This document shows positions 11,124-21,462 of a stretch of DNA of 64,000 bases, one piece after another. The stretch comes from Mycoplasma suis str. Illinois. GTDB taxonomy: Bacteria > Bacillota_I > Bacilli_A > Mycoplasmatales > Mycoplasmoidaceae. The stretch spans positions 434,001 to 498,000 of the forward strand of contig NC_015155.1 in the NCBI RefSeq assembly GCF_000179035.2, written 5' to 3'. The number at the start of each line of letters is the position of its first letter. The first letter of the stretch is position 1. Below the pieces are notes generated by a model. That model did no database searches and had not been told where the DNA came from. It was given only the letters and a program-made list of their open reading frames with translations. Made by a program: the position numbers and the translations under genes.

Positions 11124-12366
11124 CTAATAAATTAAATCTTCTTGATTTGGGGAAATTTCCTTCAATTTTAGGGAAAGACTTTTTTGTTCTTTGACGAAAT
11201 TTTTTAGTTCTAAAGTTCTTTGATCTACTGAATCAAAGAATTTCTTTAAACTAAATGGTTTTTGAGTACTAGAACTTTCCGGATCAGAACTTCCCTGAGA
11301 ATCCTCTTTTAGTGAATATTCATTCTTTGATTCAAAAAGAATGATTGGAAGTCTTGAACCATTATTTTCTTTTGTTCTCTTTAAGTTAGTTCAGTAATCA
11401 AAAAGAGAATAACCTAAAGTTCCGGAGAAAGTTCCTCCGGAAATTTTTTCTTTATTTAGGAAATTATTTGTGGATTTAGGAGAAGGTTGAGAAGCTGCTG
11501 CCGCAACTACATTGTTTTGACTACCTAATTTCAAAGTTATGTTAGTCAAAACTGGAGAAGGCAAACAACTTTTCTTTTTCAAGTCTGGAGATAGAAACAG
11601 AACATCTAGAGAATCTTTAGTTTGTTCTGTTTTTAAATCACAATTATCCTTAATTTTTTTAAGAAAACTATTTTCTTGTTGAGCAGAAGTAGTTGTTAAA
11701 GTTTGATTATTTTCTTCTCAAGTAATTTTTATATCTCCGTTAGTTCCTGATCCACTTCCTTCTGTAGATATTTTTGAATCTTTCTGATAGAGAGCTAGCA
11801 TGTTAAAAACATGCTCAACTCTTCAGAATTGATACATCTTTTTTAAAAGCTCTCTAATCAATTCTGAGTCATAATCTTTTTCTTCTATTTCATATAAATA
11901 TTTCCACTTACATTCTTCAGTAGTTGAATTGGAAGCTGACGTACTAGTTGTAACAGCAGAAACTTCCTGTTGAGATTTTTTAAATAAATTCTTTCCTTCA
12001 TTAACAACACAATATTTTCAGTAACTTTCTCTATCCATATTTTTTAAATAAAACTCAGCTCTCAATATTGGTTTTTTAGATTGAGTGCTCTCTTTAGTTT
12101 CTTCTGAAACTTTAAAGATTCTACTTAAGTCATTGTGGGGTCCTGAACTGCCCCCCCCCCCCAAGAATATCTACAGAAGAGACTGAAGATTGTGAAGCTC
12201 CAACTTGACCATTTCCTTCTAAAAATAAATTAACTCTAGCTGTTAATCCTCCTAATTCTCCCACTTGTTTAGTAGGAGAAGAATTAAAAAAATAAAGTCC
12301 TGCAGGAAAAGAAAGAAAAGCTAGAAAGGGGATTCCCTTAAAAATAGATAACTCTAAAAGCTTCAT
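11124..12366 (-). CDS. Family 1 anchored protein G, phase OFF (413 aa when ON)
   Basis: ATG start (MKLLELSIFKGIPFLAFLSF) and GGLTARVNLFLEG. It carries the longest tract in the window, G12 at 12151-12162. As assembled the frame ends after DILGGGGQFRTPQ plus three codons. With 11 G it continues through AEFYLKNMDRES, VFNMLALYQKDS, KKKSCLPSP, GTLGYSLFDYW and a tail ending NQEDLIY. The total length leaves a remainder of one base, consistent with one extra G. Confidence 0.8.
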
Positions 12367-12386
12367 TTTTTAACTTAGAGAATTAA

Positions 12387-13679
12387 TTAGTAAATTAAAT
12401 TCTCTGAGCTAGAGGAAGTTTCTTGAAGCTTTAGAGTAATATTCTTCTTTTCTTTAGAGAAATTTTCCAAATTTAATGTTCTTTCCCCTAAGGAATCAAA
12501 GAGTTTTTTCAAATTTAAAGGTTGTGAAGTTCCTGTGGAGCCTGATTCAACAGAACTTTGTTCAGTTCCATCTTCTTTCAGAGAATATTTATTCTCTGTT
12601 TCGAAAAGAATAATAGGCAATCTTTGACTTTGTTCACCATTTTTTGGTTTTTTTAAGTAAGTTCAGTAATCGAAAAGAGAATATCCTAATTTACCTGAAA
12701 AAGTTCCTTTAGATGAGATTGATTCTTTAGTTAATGTATTTGTAATTTGTGATTGATCTTGAGAGGATGCTGCAGCTACAGCAGCAGGAGCTCCTACTCC
12801 AACTTGATTGTCTAATTTCAAATGTATATTTGTAACTACTGGAGAAGGAAGGCAACTCTTTTTTCTTAAGTCAGGAGACAAGAATAAATCACTTAAAGCT
12901 TCTTTATCTTGATCTGGCTTGAGATCGCAACTTTCTTTAATTTTTTTAAGTAAATCATTATTAGTGTTTTGATTAGTTGAAGTTGCTTGAACTTGATTAC
13001 TTTCTCAAGTAATCTTTATGTCTTGAGTTCCGGAACTACTCCCACTTCCTCCTCCACCATTTGAGTTAGAGGAGATTTGTGATTCTTTTTTGTAGAGAGC
13101 TAGCATGTTGTAAACATGTTCAACTCTTCAAAATCTATACATCAATCTCAATACATGACTTATTAAGTCATGATTTTCTTTATCCTCCCATCTAGATTGA
13201 CTTAATGTTTTTCACTTACATTCTTCATTATTAGTAGTTGATGGTTCTGCAGAAGATGAAGAAGTTGTTGAGGTAGTAACTTCCGGCGAAGATTCTTGCT
13301 TCTTAAATATTTCTTTACCTTTTTCGGAAATACAAAATTTTCAATAATCTTCTCTTTCCATACTTTTTAGATAGAACTCAGCCCTAAGAATTGGTTTATT
13401 ATTTTGAGAATTATCTTTAGTTTCTTCAGAAACTTGAACAATTCTTCTTCTCATATCTATTTGGTTACTGCCCCCCCCGACCGATAAAGAAGAAGCTGCT
13501 GCAGCTGGAGAAATTCCAGCTTGATTATTTCCATCTCAAAATAAATTAACTCTAGCCACTAAGCCTCCTTCTTTTCCTATCTCATTGAAAGATGAATTAA
13601 AGAAAAATAGGCCTACAGGAAAAGAAGAGAAAGCTAAAAAAGAAAAACCTTTTAAAAAGGGTATTTCTAAGAATTTCAA
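12387..13679 (-). CDS. Family 1 anchored protein H, phase ON, 430 aa
   Basis: TTG start at 13679 (LKFLEIPFLKGFSFLAFSSF in the raw code), then GGLVARVNLFW. The G8 tract at 13471-13478 encodes VGGGS in frame, and the frame is open to 12387. Family blocks: AEFYLKSMERED, CKWKTLSQ, VEHVYNMLALYKKE, RKKSCLPSPVV, FSGKLGYSLFDYW. The tail SSSSENLIY almost repeats that of G. F, G and H are the subgroup with a tract right after the Val/Ser/Ala-rich linker. Confidence 0.8.
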
Positions 13680-13742
13680 GTTTTTTTAGATTAAAGAAGG
13701 CATTTTGCCTTCAAAGAAATTTAAAAAATTAAGACTTTCTTT

Positions 13743-14930
13743 TTATTGCGAGGAAGAAATTCTTGCCACTCCACCATCTCCAATAGCTATGGCTCTTGAA
13801 GGAAAAGAGCTTAACTTAAGATTTCTCGATTCAATTGATTCGGAAATATTTTTTAAATTCAAGGGATATGTTTGGTTATTAGAAGAATTTCCATTATTTC
13901 CTAAGGAATATATATTTTCAGTTTTCAAAGATAATAGAGGAAAACTTTTTTCATATTTTCTCTCTTCACTACTACCTCTTTCTCCTTGAGTTAGGACAAT
14001 ATAATTCAACTTTCCGGAGAATTCTCCTCCGGAAATTAATTCTTCAGTTAATTTAAATTCGGAACTCTCTCCCGAAGGATTATTTTTTAACTTCAATTTA
14101 ATTTTTGCTTTAATTGGTGGAGGTAAACAACTTTTCTTCTTGTCTACTTTCTTAGAGTCCTGTTTAATTTCCGGAGGGAAAAATAATTTATTTAATAATT
14201 TGTTTTTGTCTTCGCTCTCTCCCAAAGAACAATTCATCTCTTCTTGAACAAATTTTTCCAACCCATTATTATCTTGCGCTTGGTCACTTGAACTATCATT
14301 TTTCAATAAAGATTTGTCTTTCAAGCTCGAAAGAAAATCTTTCAATTCTTTTTTAACTCCTACTTCTTCACTTCCTGAATTATTAGGTTTTGAATTTTCA
14401 CCAAAAACTTTATGAATTGATGTATTTCCGTCATAAAACATTAAGAGGTTGTGAGCTTGTTCAGCCAATAAGAAGGATGCCATTTTACTTAATAGAGATT
14501 CAACTATATCTCCTGAATTATGTTCATTTTTCCCGATTAAACGTTGTGAAAATGATTTTCATTCACAATCTTTTTCTGATTTTTTGTCTTCCCTTCCATT
14601 TCAAAGAATTGAATTTTTAGGAATACAGAATTCTTTTATAAAAGGCTTATTGAAACCTCTCAATTGGAATTTTCCCCTCAAAATAGGTTCTTTACCTTCT
14701 TTTTCTTTCCCGACTCCCGAAGAAGATTCTTCAGAATCACTACTTCTATCAACTAATTGATTTTTTAAAAGTTGAGACTTAGGTTTTTCTAAAAATAATT
14801 CAACTAGAGTTGGAAGTCCTTCCAACTCTGATTGATACTGCGAAATTTTTTTGAAAACATAAATTCCTCCAAAAGGTGCACTAGCTAAAGCGAAAATAGA
14901 AAATCCTTTCAAAAGTAGAGAAGTAGACAT
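13743..14930 (-). CDS. Family 1 anchored protein I, 395 aa
   Basis: ATG start (MSTSLLLKGFSIFALASAPF) and an anchor followed by SQYQSELEGLPTLVELFLEK. Then come GFNKPFIKEFCIPKNSIL, a KDCEWKSF region, EQAHNLLMFYDGN, KKSCLPPPIKAKIKLKLK and FSGKLNYIV. There is no G or C tract. Genes I, J and K form one subgroup with the QSELE...P motif and a C-terminal ISIGDGG-like end. Confidence 0.8.
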
Positions 14931-14985
14931 TCCTTATAGAGTGATTACTTAATTAAAAAAATTAAATTTCTTTTTACTTTTTGGC

Positions 14986-16164
14986 TTAAGATATTCCTCC
15001 ATCTCTAATGGAAAGAACTTTCGAAGGGAAACTTCCTAATTTAAGAGTCTTAGACTCTATTGAGTCAGAAATCTTTTTAAGACTTAATGGATATCTAGGT
15101 CCATTCCCTGAACTTCCATTTTGAGTGTGAGTAGTTTCTCCTAATAAATATTTATTTTCGGATTTCAAAGTAATTACAGAATACTTCTCATTATTTTTAA
15201 TTTCATTACTTTGAACTAAATTTTCTTCCTGATTTTTGAAGAAAAAGTAACCCAAACTACCAGATAATTCTGCATTAGAGATTGACTCTAAAGAAAGACT
15301 TTGCTGCCTTTCATGAAGATCATTTTGCTTAGAAGAATTGTTTTTTAACTTAATTGTCAAATTTGCTTTAATTGGTGGAGAAAAACATCTTTTTCTTTTT
15401 GAAGGAGATCTTTCAATTATTTGAGAATTTGAGAAAAATAAGTGACTTAATAATTTATTTTTCTTATCTCCATTCTCCAATGAACATTCTTTTTTCTCAA
15501 AATTTCCTAACAAATCATCACCACTATTTTCATCAATACTTTCAGATCCTCCATTATTTGTGGAAACTTTATAAAAATTCATAGTTCCGTTTTCCCCAAC
15601 AATACCTTCTATTGTTTTCTTAACCATTGAAGACTCAGAACTTCTTTCTTGTTGAACCGGAATATTGTGGGCTACTTTCCCTAAACTAGTACTTTTGTCA
15701 TAAAACATTAAGAAATTGTGGACATGTTCAGCTCTCAAGAAAAGAGACATCTTTTCCAAAAGATAACTTACTATATCTTCATTGAATTCCCCGAGAAAAC
15801 TATTTCATCTTTGAGAAAGTGTTTTTCACTCACACTTTCATGAGGAAGAATCTTCAGAATTGGTCTGTGGATTCTTCGACAGCAATGATCCTTCAGGTAT
15901 GCAGAACTTTTCTATAAAGGGTTTTTTAAGTCCTCTCATTCTAAATACACCTCTCAAAATTGGTCTATCTTCTTTCTTCCTTTGACTTTCAGAATCATTT
16001 TCTTGAGAAACTCTTTCATTTTCCAAAAATAAATCTACTTGAGTTGGAAGTCCTTCCAACTCTGATTGATATTTTGAAATTTCTTTAAAAATATAAATTC
16101 CCCCTAACGGAACAGAGGTTAAGGCAAAAATAGACAGTCCTTTTAAAAGTAGAGAGGAGGCCAT
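14986..16164 (-). CDS. Family 1 anchored protein J, 392 aa
   Basis: ATG start (MASSLLLKGLSIFALTSVPL). Same order as gene I: YQSELEGLPTQVDLFLEN, GLKKPFIEKFCIPEGSLL, a CEWKTLS segment, AEHVHNFLMFYDKS, KRCFSPPIKANLTIKLK, ELSGSLGYFFF and a tail VLSIRDGGIS. No tract, so expression is not switched in this way. Confidence 0.8.
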
Positions 16165-16211
16165 TCCTTAAGGAAGGATATTAAGTATTTATTACTTAAT
16201 TATCTATAAGC

Positions 16212-17516
16212 TCAAGCTTTCCCTCCGTCACCGATAGAAATTACTTTTGCGGGAAAATCTCCTAATTTAAGGGTTTTGGATTCTATTGATTTTGAAATGT
16301 CTTCCAAAATCAAGGGATAAATTCCGGAAGAAGATTGTTGAGAAGTTGAGGAAGAAGTGTTCTTCTTCAATAAATATTTATTTTCTGATTTGAGATTAAT
16401 TAGGGGGAAACTTTTGTCATTCAAGTCTACTGACTGAGAAGAATTGTCTCGACTCTCGAAGAAAATGTAACTTAATGTTCCGGAAAATTCACCTTCAGAA
16501 ATTAATTCTTTAGTCAAATTAGAACTTTCATTTTGAGAAAAATTTTTATTATTTTTCAACTTAAGCCTCAAATCTACTTTTACTGGAGGAAATAAACAAC
16601 TTTTTCTATTTTTCTCTTGACCTAAATTAGTTCCAGAGGAGATAAAGAATTTTTTCAGCAATTTCTCTTTATTTCCATTAACAGTTAAGGAACATCCTTT
16701 TTGGTCAAGTTGAGACAAAATATCATCTCCTTTACCATTGGTAGAGGAAACAGTACCTGAACTATCTCCTCCACCATTAGGTTGAGAGACACCATTCCCA
16801 TTCTTACCCCTTAAAGACTCACTTGTGGCGGATCCGTCACTCAAAAGACTTTCCAATTCTTTCTTTATTTTTGATTCATTACTTTCAGTTCCAGAAGAAG
16901 TTTCGGAACTTCCATTATTTTTCTTATATGTCTTATATACGCTTGAGCTACCATCATAAAACATCAAGAGATTATGGGTTTGTTCAGACAACAAGAATAG
17001 AGACATTGAGTCTAACAATGAATTAATCAATTCAGAATTATGTTCTTCTTGATTCAATTGACTAAGTCTCTTCCATTCACATTCTTTTCTAGAGGAAACT
17101 TCATTCTCTGAATTTTGTTGTTTTTTCCACAAAATTGAATCTTTAGGTAAGCAGAATTCTTTTATGAAGGGCTTGCTTAAGCCCCTTAATTGAAATTTCC
17201 CCTTTAAAATTGGTTTATTTTCTTTTTTCTGTTGTGAACTATTTTTAGAATCGGAAGAATCTGATGAATCAGAACTATCTGAAGAGTCAGAAGAATCTGT
17301 TGAGTCTGAGGAATCACTAGATTCACTAGAAGTTAATTTATTGGTCAAAGGAGAAACTCCAGAATCATTATTTTCTAGAAATAAATCTATTTGAGTTGGA
17401 ATCATCTCCAACTCAGATTGATATCTGGAGATTTCTTTAAAAATATAGATCCCTCCAAAAGGGACGCTAGCTAAGGCAAAAACAGATAATCCTTTTAAAA
17501 ATAGTGAAGCGGCCAT
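16212..17516 (-). CDS. Family 1 anchored protein K with Ser-Asp repeat, 434 aa
   Basis: ATG start (MAASLFLKGLSVFALASVPF), YQSELEMIPTQIDLFLEN, then an uninterrupted Ser-Ser-Asp repeat (about residues 67-92), then GLSKPFIKEFCLPKDSIL, CEWKRLS, EQTHNLLMFYDGS, RKSCLFPPVKVDLRLKLK and a tail KVISIGDGGKA. It is the first gene of the A-K array if transcribed leftward from 17.5 kb. It contains no TGA codon at all, unlike its neighbours. The Ser-Asp run resembles stalk regions of surface proteins, which is inference. Confidence 0.8.
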   Translation of the reverse strand: MAASLFLKGLSVFALASVPFGGIYIFKEISRYQSELEMIPTQIDLFLENNDSGVSPLTNKLTSSESSDSSDSTDSSDSSDSSDSSDSSDSKNSSQQKKENKPILKGKFQLRGLSKPFIKEFCLPKDSILWKKQQNSENEVSSRKECEWKRLSQLNQEEHNSELINSLLDSMSLFLLSEQTHNLLMFYDGSSSVYKTYKKNNGSSETSSGTESNESKIKKELESLLSDGSATSESLRGKNGNGVSQPNGGGDSSGTVSSTNGKGDDILSQLDQKGCSLTVNGNKEKLLKKFFISSGTNLGQEKNRKSCLFPPVKVDLRLKLKNNKNFSQNESSNLTKELISEGEFSGTLSYIFFESRDNSSQSVDLNDKSFPLINLKSENKYLLKKNTSSSTSQQSSSGIYPLILEDISKSIESKTLKLGDFPAKVISIGDGGKA

Positions 17517-17590
17517 TACTTAAAACATCTACTTATTACTTAATTATTTATTTCTTGTTTTTTGGAAGAAAATTTCCAAAACAAAGCATA

Positions 17591-17610
17591 TTGTCCCTCC
17601 TTTGGGACAA
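17591..17610 (-). terminator. Hairpin downstream of tRNA-Trp
   Basis: TTGTCCC ... GGGACAA, 7 bp stem with a 6 base loop, between the tRNA 3' end and gene K. T-rich sequence follows on the minus strand. Confidence 0.5.
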
Positions 17611-17686
17611 GAAATAAATTATTTAGTTTTTGAAATTTTTAGTCAACAAGGCACAAAAATCTATTGATTATTAATTATTTATAAAA

Positions 17687-17761
17687 TGGCGGATGCGGAA
17701 GGACTCGAACCCTCAGTCAATAGTTTTGGAGACTATCGTTTTTCCTTTAAACTACGCAACC
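17687..17761 (-). tRNA. tRNA-Trp, anticodon CCA
   Basis: A cloverleaf can be folded: acceptor GGTTGCG with CGCATCC (one T-T mismatch at the third pair), D-stem GTTT/AAAC, anticodon stem ATAGT/ACTAT with loop CTCCAAA, T-stem GAGGG/CCTTC with TTCGAGT, and an encoded GCCA end. The anticodon CCA (17727-17729) reads UGG. The many UGA codons need a second tRNA with UCA, which is not in this window. Confidence 0.9.
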
Positions 17762-17883
17762 AAAACCTTGGGTTTTGGTAAAGAAGAAAGTATTATGAAC
17801 TTCTCTTTGCCCCCTGTACGCTAATTAGAATGTTAACCTTAATTTAAAGATATATTCTTACTTAAATAATTAACTAGATCTAG

Positions 17884-19554
17884 GTGATACTAGAGCTAAA
17901 AAATCAACTAAAAGCTTCTCTTAGAAAAGTTCTAGAAAATAAAGGCTTCTCTCTTCTTTTAGATAAGGTAGAGCTAGAAGAAACCAAAAATTCTAAATTT
18001 GGTTTCTTCAGTACAAATCTACCTTTCCTAATTTCTTCTGCCTATAAAAAATCAATAGAAGAAAGTGAACAAATTCTTATTAGTTCATTCCCTAAAAATG
18101 AACTAATTCAAAAAGTTGAAGCAGTTCAAGGATATCTAAACTTCTTCATTTCTCCTGACTTAATAGAGAACTTCTTTCGAAGCTCACTTAAGAGAAGAAA
18201 GATAATTTCTAGAGCTAATAATGAAGAAAACAAAAAAGATAAATATTTTGTAGAAATAGTATCAGCTAATCCTACTGGAATACTCCATATAGGACATATC
18301 CGAAATGGAGTAATTACTGATACTATTTCTAACTTACTAGAGTACAACAATAATTCTGTTTTTAGAACTTACCTAATAAATGATGCTGGAACTCAAATAG
18401 AAGAATTATTGAGATCTATTCATAACTTTTATAGTTTCACTTCCAGAGGTGGAGTTGGTATCAGCTTAACAGAAGAAATCAATGTTAAATACACTGGAAG
18501 TGAAATAAAAGAATGTGCTGAAGCAATATCGCAAAAATTTGGATACAACTGAGAATTAACAGACAAAGAATTAACTCATCAAATAAAGTTATTTGCTGTT
18601 GAGTTCTTTCTTGACAAGATCAAGAAAGAACTAAAAAGTCTATCTATTCAAGTAGATAGTTGAGATTATGAAAGCAGAATCTGCAGTGAATCTGCTTTAA
18701 CTAATCTAATTAAAAAATTAGAAGACTTTATTTATCTGAAAGATAATGCACTTTGATTCAAGACAAGTGCATTCCTAGAAGGTTATGAAAAAGATGATGT
18801 ACTTGTGAAGAGTGACGGTAAGATTTCATATTTTGGGCAAGACTTAATCTATCACTTGCATAAATTGGAATTCTTGGGAAAAACTGGAACAATAGTTAAC
18901 ACTTTAGCCGAAGATCACAAGGGACACATAGACAGAATGAAAGCTTTCTTTTATTCCATTGGTGTCCCTCAAGATAGTGTTAAGTACAAAATAACTAGAT
19001 TGTCTAGGTTGATTATGGAAGGAAAAAAAATAGTGTTCTCAAAGAGAGAAAATATTTTTCTCTCTGCAGAAGAACTAAAAGAACATCTTTCAGTAGATGA
19101 AATTAGATGATTCTTGTGCTCTAGAGATGAAGAAAATGAACTAGATATAGATTTATCTAAGTTAAAAAATAAAGACTATAACAATCAAATCTTCTATATT
19201 CTCTATGCTTACTCTAGAGCGCTAAAAATAACTGAAAGAATTTATTTTGATCTTTCGGAATCAAAACTATCTTTCGAAAAACTAGATAGTGAAGTAGAAC
19301 AAAGTTTGATTAATTCTGTTCTTTCAGTTGAATTGAAATTCCAAAAAGCAATTCAAACTCTAAAGGTTCATATTATGTCTGATTACTTATTCTCTTTAGC
19401 TAAGAAATTCCACTCTTTTTATGAAAGTGTCTCAGTAATTAATGAACCTAATACTGAGACACAAATAACTAGATTTGCGCTAGTTAAGCTAGTTCTAAGA
19501 ATATTCTCTGAATTACTTCCTCTTTTCAGAATTACTCCAACAACTCTAAACTAA
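17884..19554 (+). CDS. argS: Arginyl-tRNA synthetase
   Basis: Class I synthetase that charges tRNA-Arg. It is one 556-residue frame with TGA as Trp. The signature ANPTGILHIGHIRNGVITD lies at residues ~128-146, with HIGH at 135-138, and YLINDAGTQIEELLRS follows, as in ArgS. The N-terminal ~115 residues fit the Add-1 tRNA-binding domain. The C-terminus, RFALVKLVLRIFSELLPLF, is the helical anticodon-binding end. GTG start at 17884; no clear purine-rich ribosome-binding site precedes it. Orientation changes here: everything from 1 to 17.8 kb is on the other strand. Confidence 0.95.
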
Positions 19555-19558
19555 AAAA

Positions 19559-20266
19559 CTGAATTACCCTTTCTTAGAAGCAGAAGCTGCTTCTGATGAA
19601 AGCGGTAAAGGTGATTTTTTTGGAGGACTTCATGTAACAGTAACTCTAGTTGAGGTAGAAGACTACCTCAAATTAAAGGAAGCTAATTTGCTTCCTAGAA
19701 TAGGAGATTCTAAGTTACTAAGTGATGCTTGCGTTTACTATTTAGCTCCAAAATTACTAGAAATACTTGGAGACAAAATTGTTTCCATTTCTTTTGGAGC
19801 TAAAGAATATAACAAGTTGTACTCTAAACTTCAAAACTTAAATATTCTTTTAAGTTATGCTCACAATCAAGTGTGAACAAAACTTAGAGAAAAACTTCAA
19901 GAAAAAGGTAAAGTATTACCCCCAAAAACAATAATTGATCAATTTTGTACTAAGGATAAATATACTGGATACTTAAGAAGTATCTCAGTTGAATGCCAAG
20001 ATATAAATATATTCAAAACTAAAGCTGAAAGTTGTTTTATATCTTGTGCCATCTCCTCAATAATTAGTAGATTTAACTTTCTTGAAGAGATGGCAAGTCT
20101 ATCTATTAAGTTGTCTTATAGTCTCCCACTAGGAGCTTCAGATAGAGTAGTTAGAGCTTTCCATGATATTTCGGAAATATCTAACTTTAAACATGAATGG
20201 TATTGTAAGACTCACTTCAAAACTTATGAAAAAGCAATTAGAACTCTTAATTCCCCAATAGATTAG
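19559..20266 (+). CDS. rnhC: Ribonuclease HIII
   Basis: Endonuclease that cuts RNA in RNA-DNA hybrids. The catalytic block SDESGKGDFFGGLHVTVTLV holds the Asp-Glu pair. It continues with RIGDSKLLSD, YNKLYSKLQNLNILLSYAHN, IDQFCTKDKYTGYL, FKTKAESCFISCAISSIISR and CKTHFKTYEKA, all in RNase HIII order. Only the catalytic domain is present (~235 aa); the usual N-terminal substrate-binding domain is missing. There is no ATG, GTG or TTG: the frame opens after a TAA with ACT AAA AAA CTG AAT TAC, so CTG at 19559 or a nearby near-cognate codon is the likely start. It begins 4 bp after the argS stop. Confidence 0.85.
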
Positions 20267-20302
20267 GGAATAAAAAGTTTTTTCTTTTTTAGTTAATAAA
20301 TA

Positions 20303-20890
20303 ATGAAATTAATGAATGGAGTTATTGCAGGAATTTTGGGTGGAAGTTCTCTGGTAGGGGCTTCATGAGGAGGTTATGAAGTTATTAACAAAAAAGCTAA
20401 TTCTAAAGAAAGGGAGAAACGAGATTCCGATTCTAGAGAGGAAAAGGAATTTAAATGAGAAAAACAAAGATATAAATATTTATTAGAAGTTGCAACTCAC
20501 AACACCTGTATTCAAAAAGGTGTCTCTCCGTGAGATGATGAAACTTGATGAAAGAAAAGTACACCTTGTTATTTTTGATCAAATACTAGGGATTCTAGAA
20601 AAAGATTTCTAGAAGAAAGTGAAATTGGTTTAAGGGGTAGTTGAGAAGAAATTTCTGCTTATTTGGCTTCAAAAGGTTATTGAAAAGATCAGGGAGAAGG
20701 AAAATATAAAGCCACAATCGTTGGAGGAGGTTGGAGCAAAAAAGTTAAAAACAATGAGAAAGAGATACTTTTGTTTTCTGCAAAGAAACTCATCCATTGA
20801 GAGATGGAAAAGTGGAAGTTATTTGTAAAGAATTTAAAGAAGATGAGCAGGAAAGAGGATGATATTGATTCATTTGGACAGTCTAGATAA
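20303..20890 (+). pseudogene. Four-cysteine anchored protein with a 3' frameshift
   Basis: ATG start with an N-terminal Gly-rich anchor (GVIAGILGGSSLVGASW), a charged linker, then Cys and Trp residues spaced as in the four-cysteine family (TCIQKG..., TPCYFW). Near 20750 the family pattern moves to another frame: the +2 frame reads FVFCKETHPLRDGKVEVICK and ends GWYWFIWTV at 20886, matching the C-terminal Cys pair of relatives. The frame as assembled gives an unrelated basic tail ending at 20890. One added base in the A5 run 20747-20751 would restore it. It could be a lesion, A-tract phase variation or a sequencing error. Confidence 0.55.
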
Positions 20891-20948
20891 TGGTTGATTT
20901 ATTATTTTTTCCTAAAATTAAAAATAGTTTTATATTTATAAATAGTTA

Positions 20949-21377
20949 ATGTTTAAAACTACTTTATTAACTAGAGAGGAAGCTCTAGCAAGAAGAAAGT
21001 GAATACTAATAGATGCTACTGATGCTTGTTTAGGTAGATTAGCTGTTCAAATAGCTAATCTACTTAGGGGAAAGAATAAAGTAGACTTTACTCCATCTTA
21101 TGATTGTGGTGATTTTGTAGTAATCACTAACAGCGACAAGATAAAGTTGTCAGGCAATAAACTAAAAAATGAATTCTGATATAGACACTCTGGTTATCCG
21201 GGAGGAATTAAAAGAAGAAGTGGTGAAGAAATGCTAGAAAAATATTCAGATAAATTATTAACTCTAGCTGTTAAAAGAATGCTTCCTAAAAATAGATATC
21301 TTTCTAGAGCTTTACTTAGAAAGTTAAAAGTTTACAAAGGCTCTGAACATCCTCACGCAGCACAAATTTCTAGTTAG
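20949..21377 (+). CDS. rplM: 50S ribosomal protein L13
   Basis: Large-subunit protein, 142 residues, ATG start. Family landmarks: [40 protein letters not shown], a [13 protein letters not shown] motif and [20 protein letters not shown], ending HPHAAQIS. rpsI, its common partner, does not follow; the next gene faces the other way. Confidence 0.95.
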
Positions 21378-21389
21378 ATAAGTTTCGTA

Positions 21390-21411
21390 TTTTCCCCTTT
21401 TTAGGGGAAAA
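21390..21411 (+). terminator. Terminator after rplM
   Basis: TTTTCCCC, T5A loop, GGGGAAAA, 13 bp after the rplM stop, in the gap between convergent genes. Confidence 0.6.
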
Positions 21412-21430
21412 ATAAAAACCTCTTTAAAAA

Positions 21431-21454
21431 AGAGGGAGAAAATCCCTCTTTTTT
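21431..21454. terminator. Second hairpin, probably bidirectional
   Basis: AGAGGGA ... TCCCTCT followed by T5 on the plus strand and rich in T on the other strand too. It sits 9 bp before the 3' end of the minus-strand gene at 21463. Confidence 0.55.
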
Positions 21455-21462
21455 AAATTAAA

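Noticed and set aside
13705-13989. Plus-strand 94 aa ORF
   Set aside because: Antisense to the C-terminal part of gene I, which has full family support.
17760-17778. CCAAAACC TTG GGTTTTGG as a terminator
   Set aside because: It overlaps the 5' end of the tRNA gene and has no T-run in a useful place; likely chance or part of the precursor.
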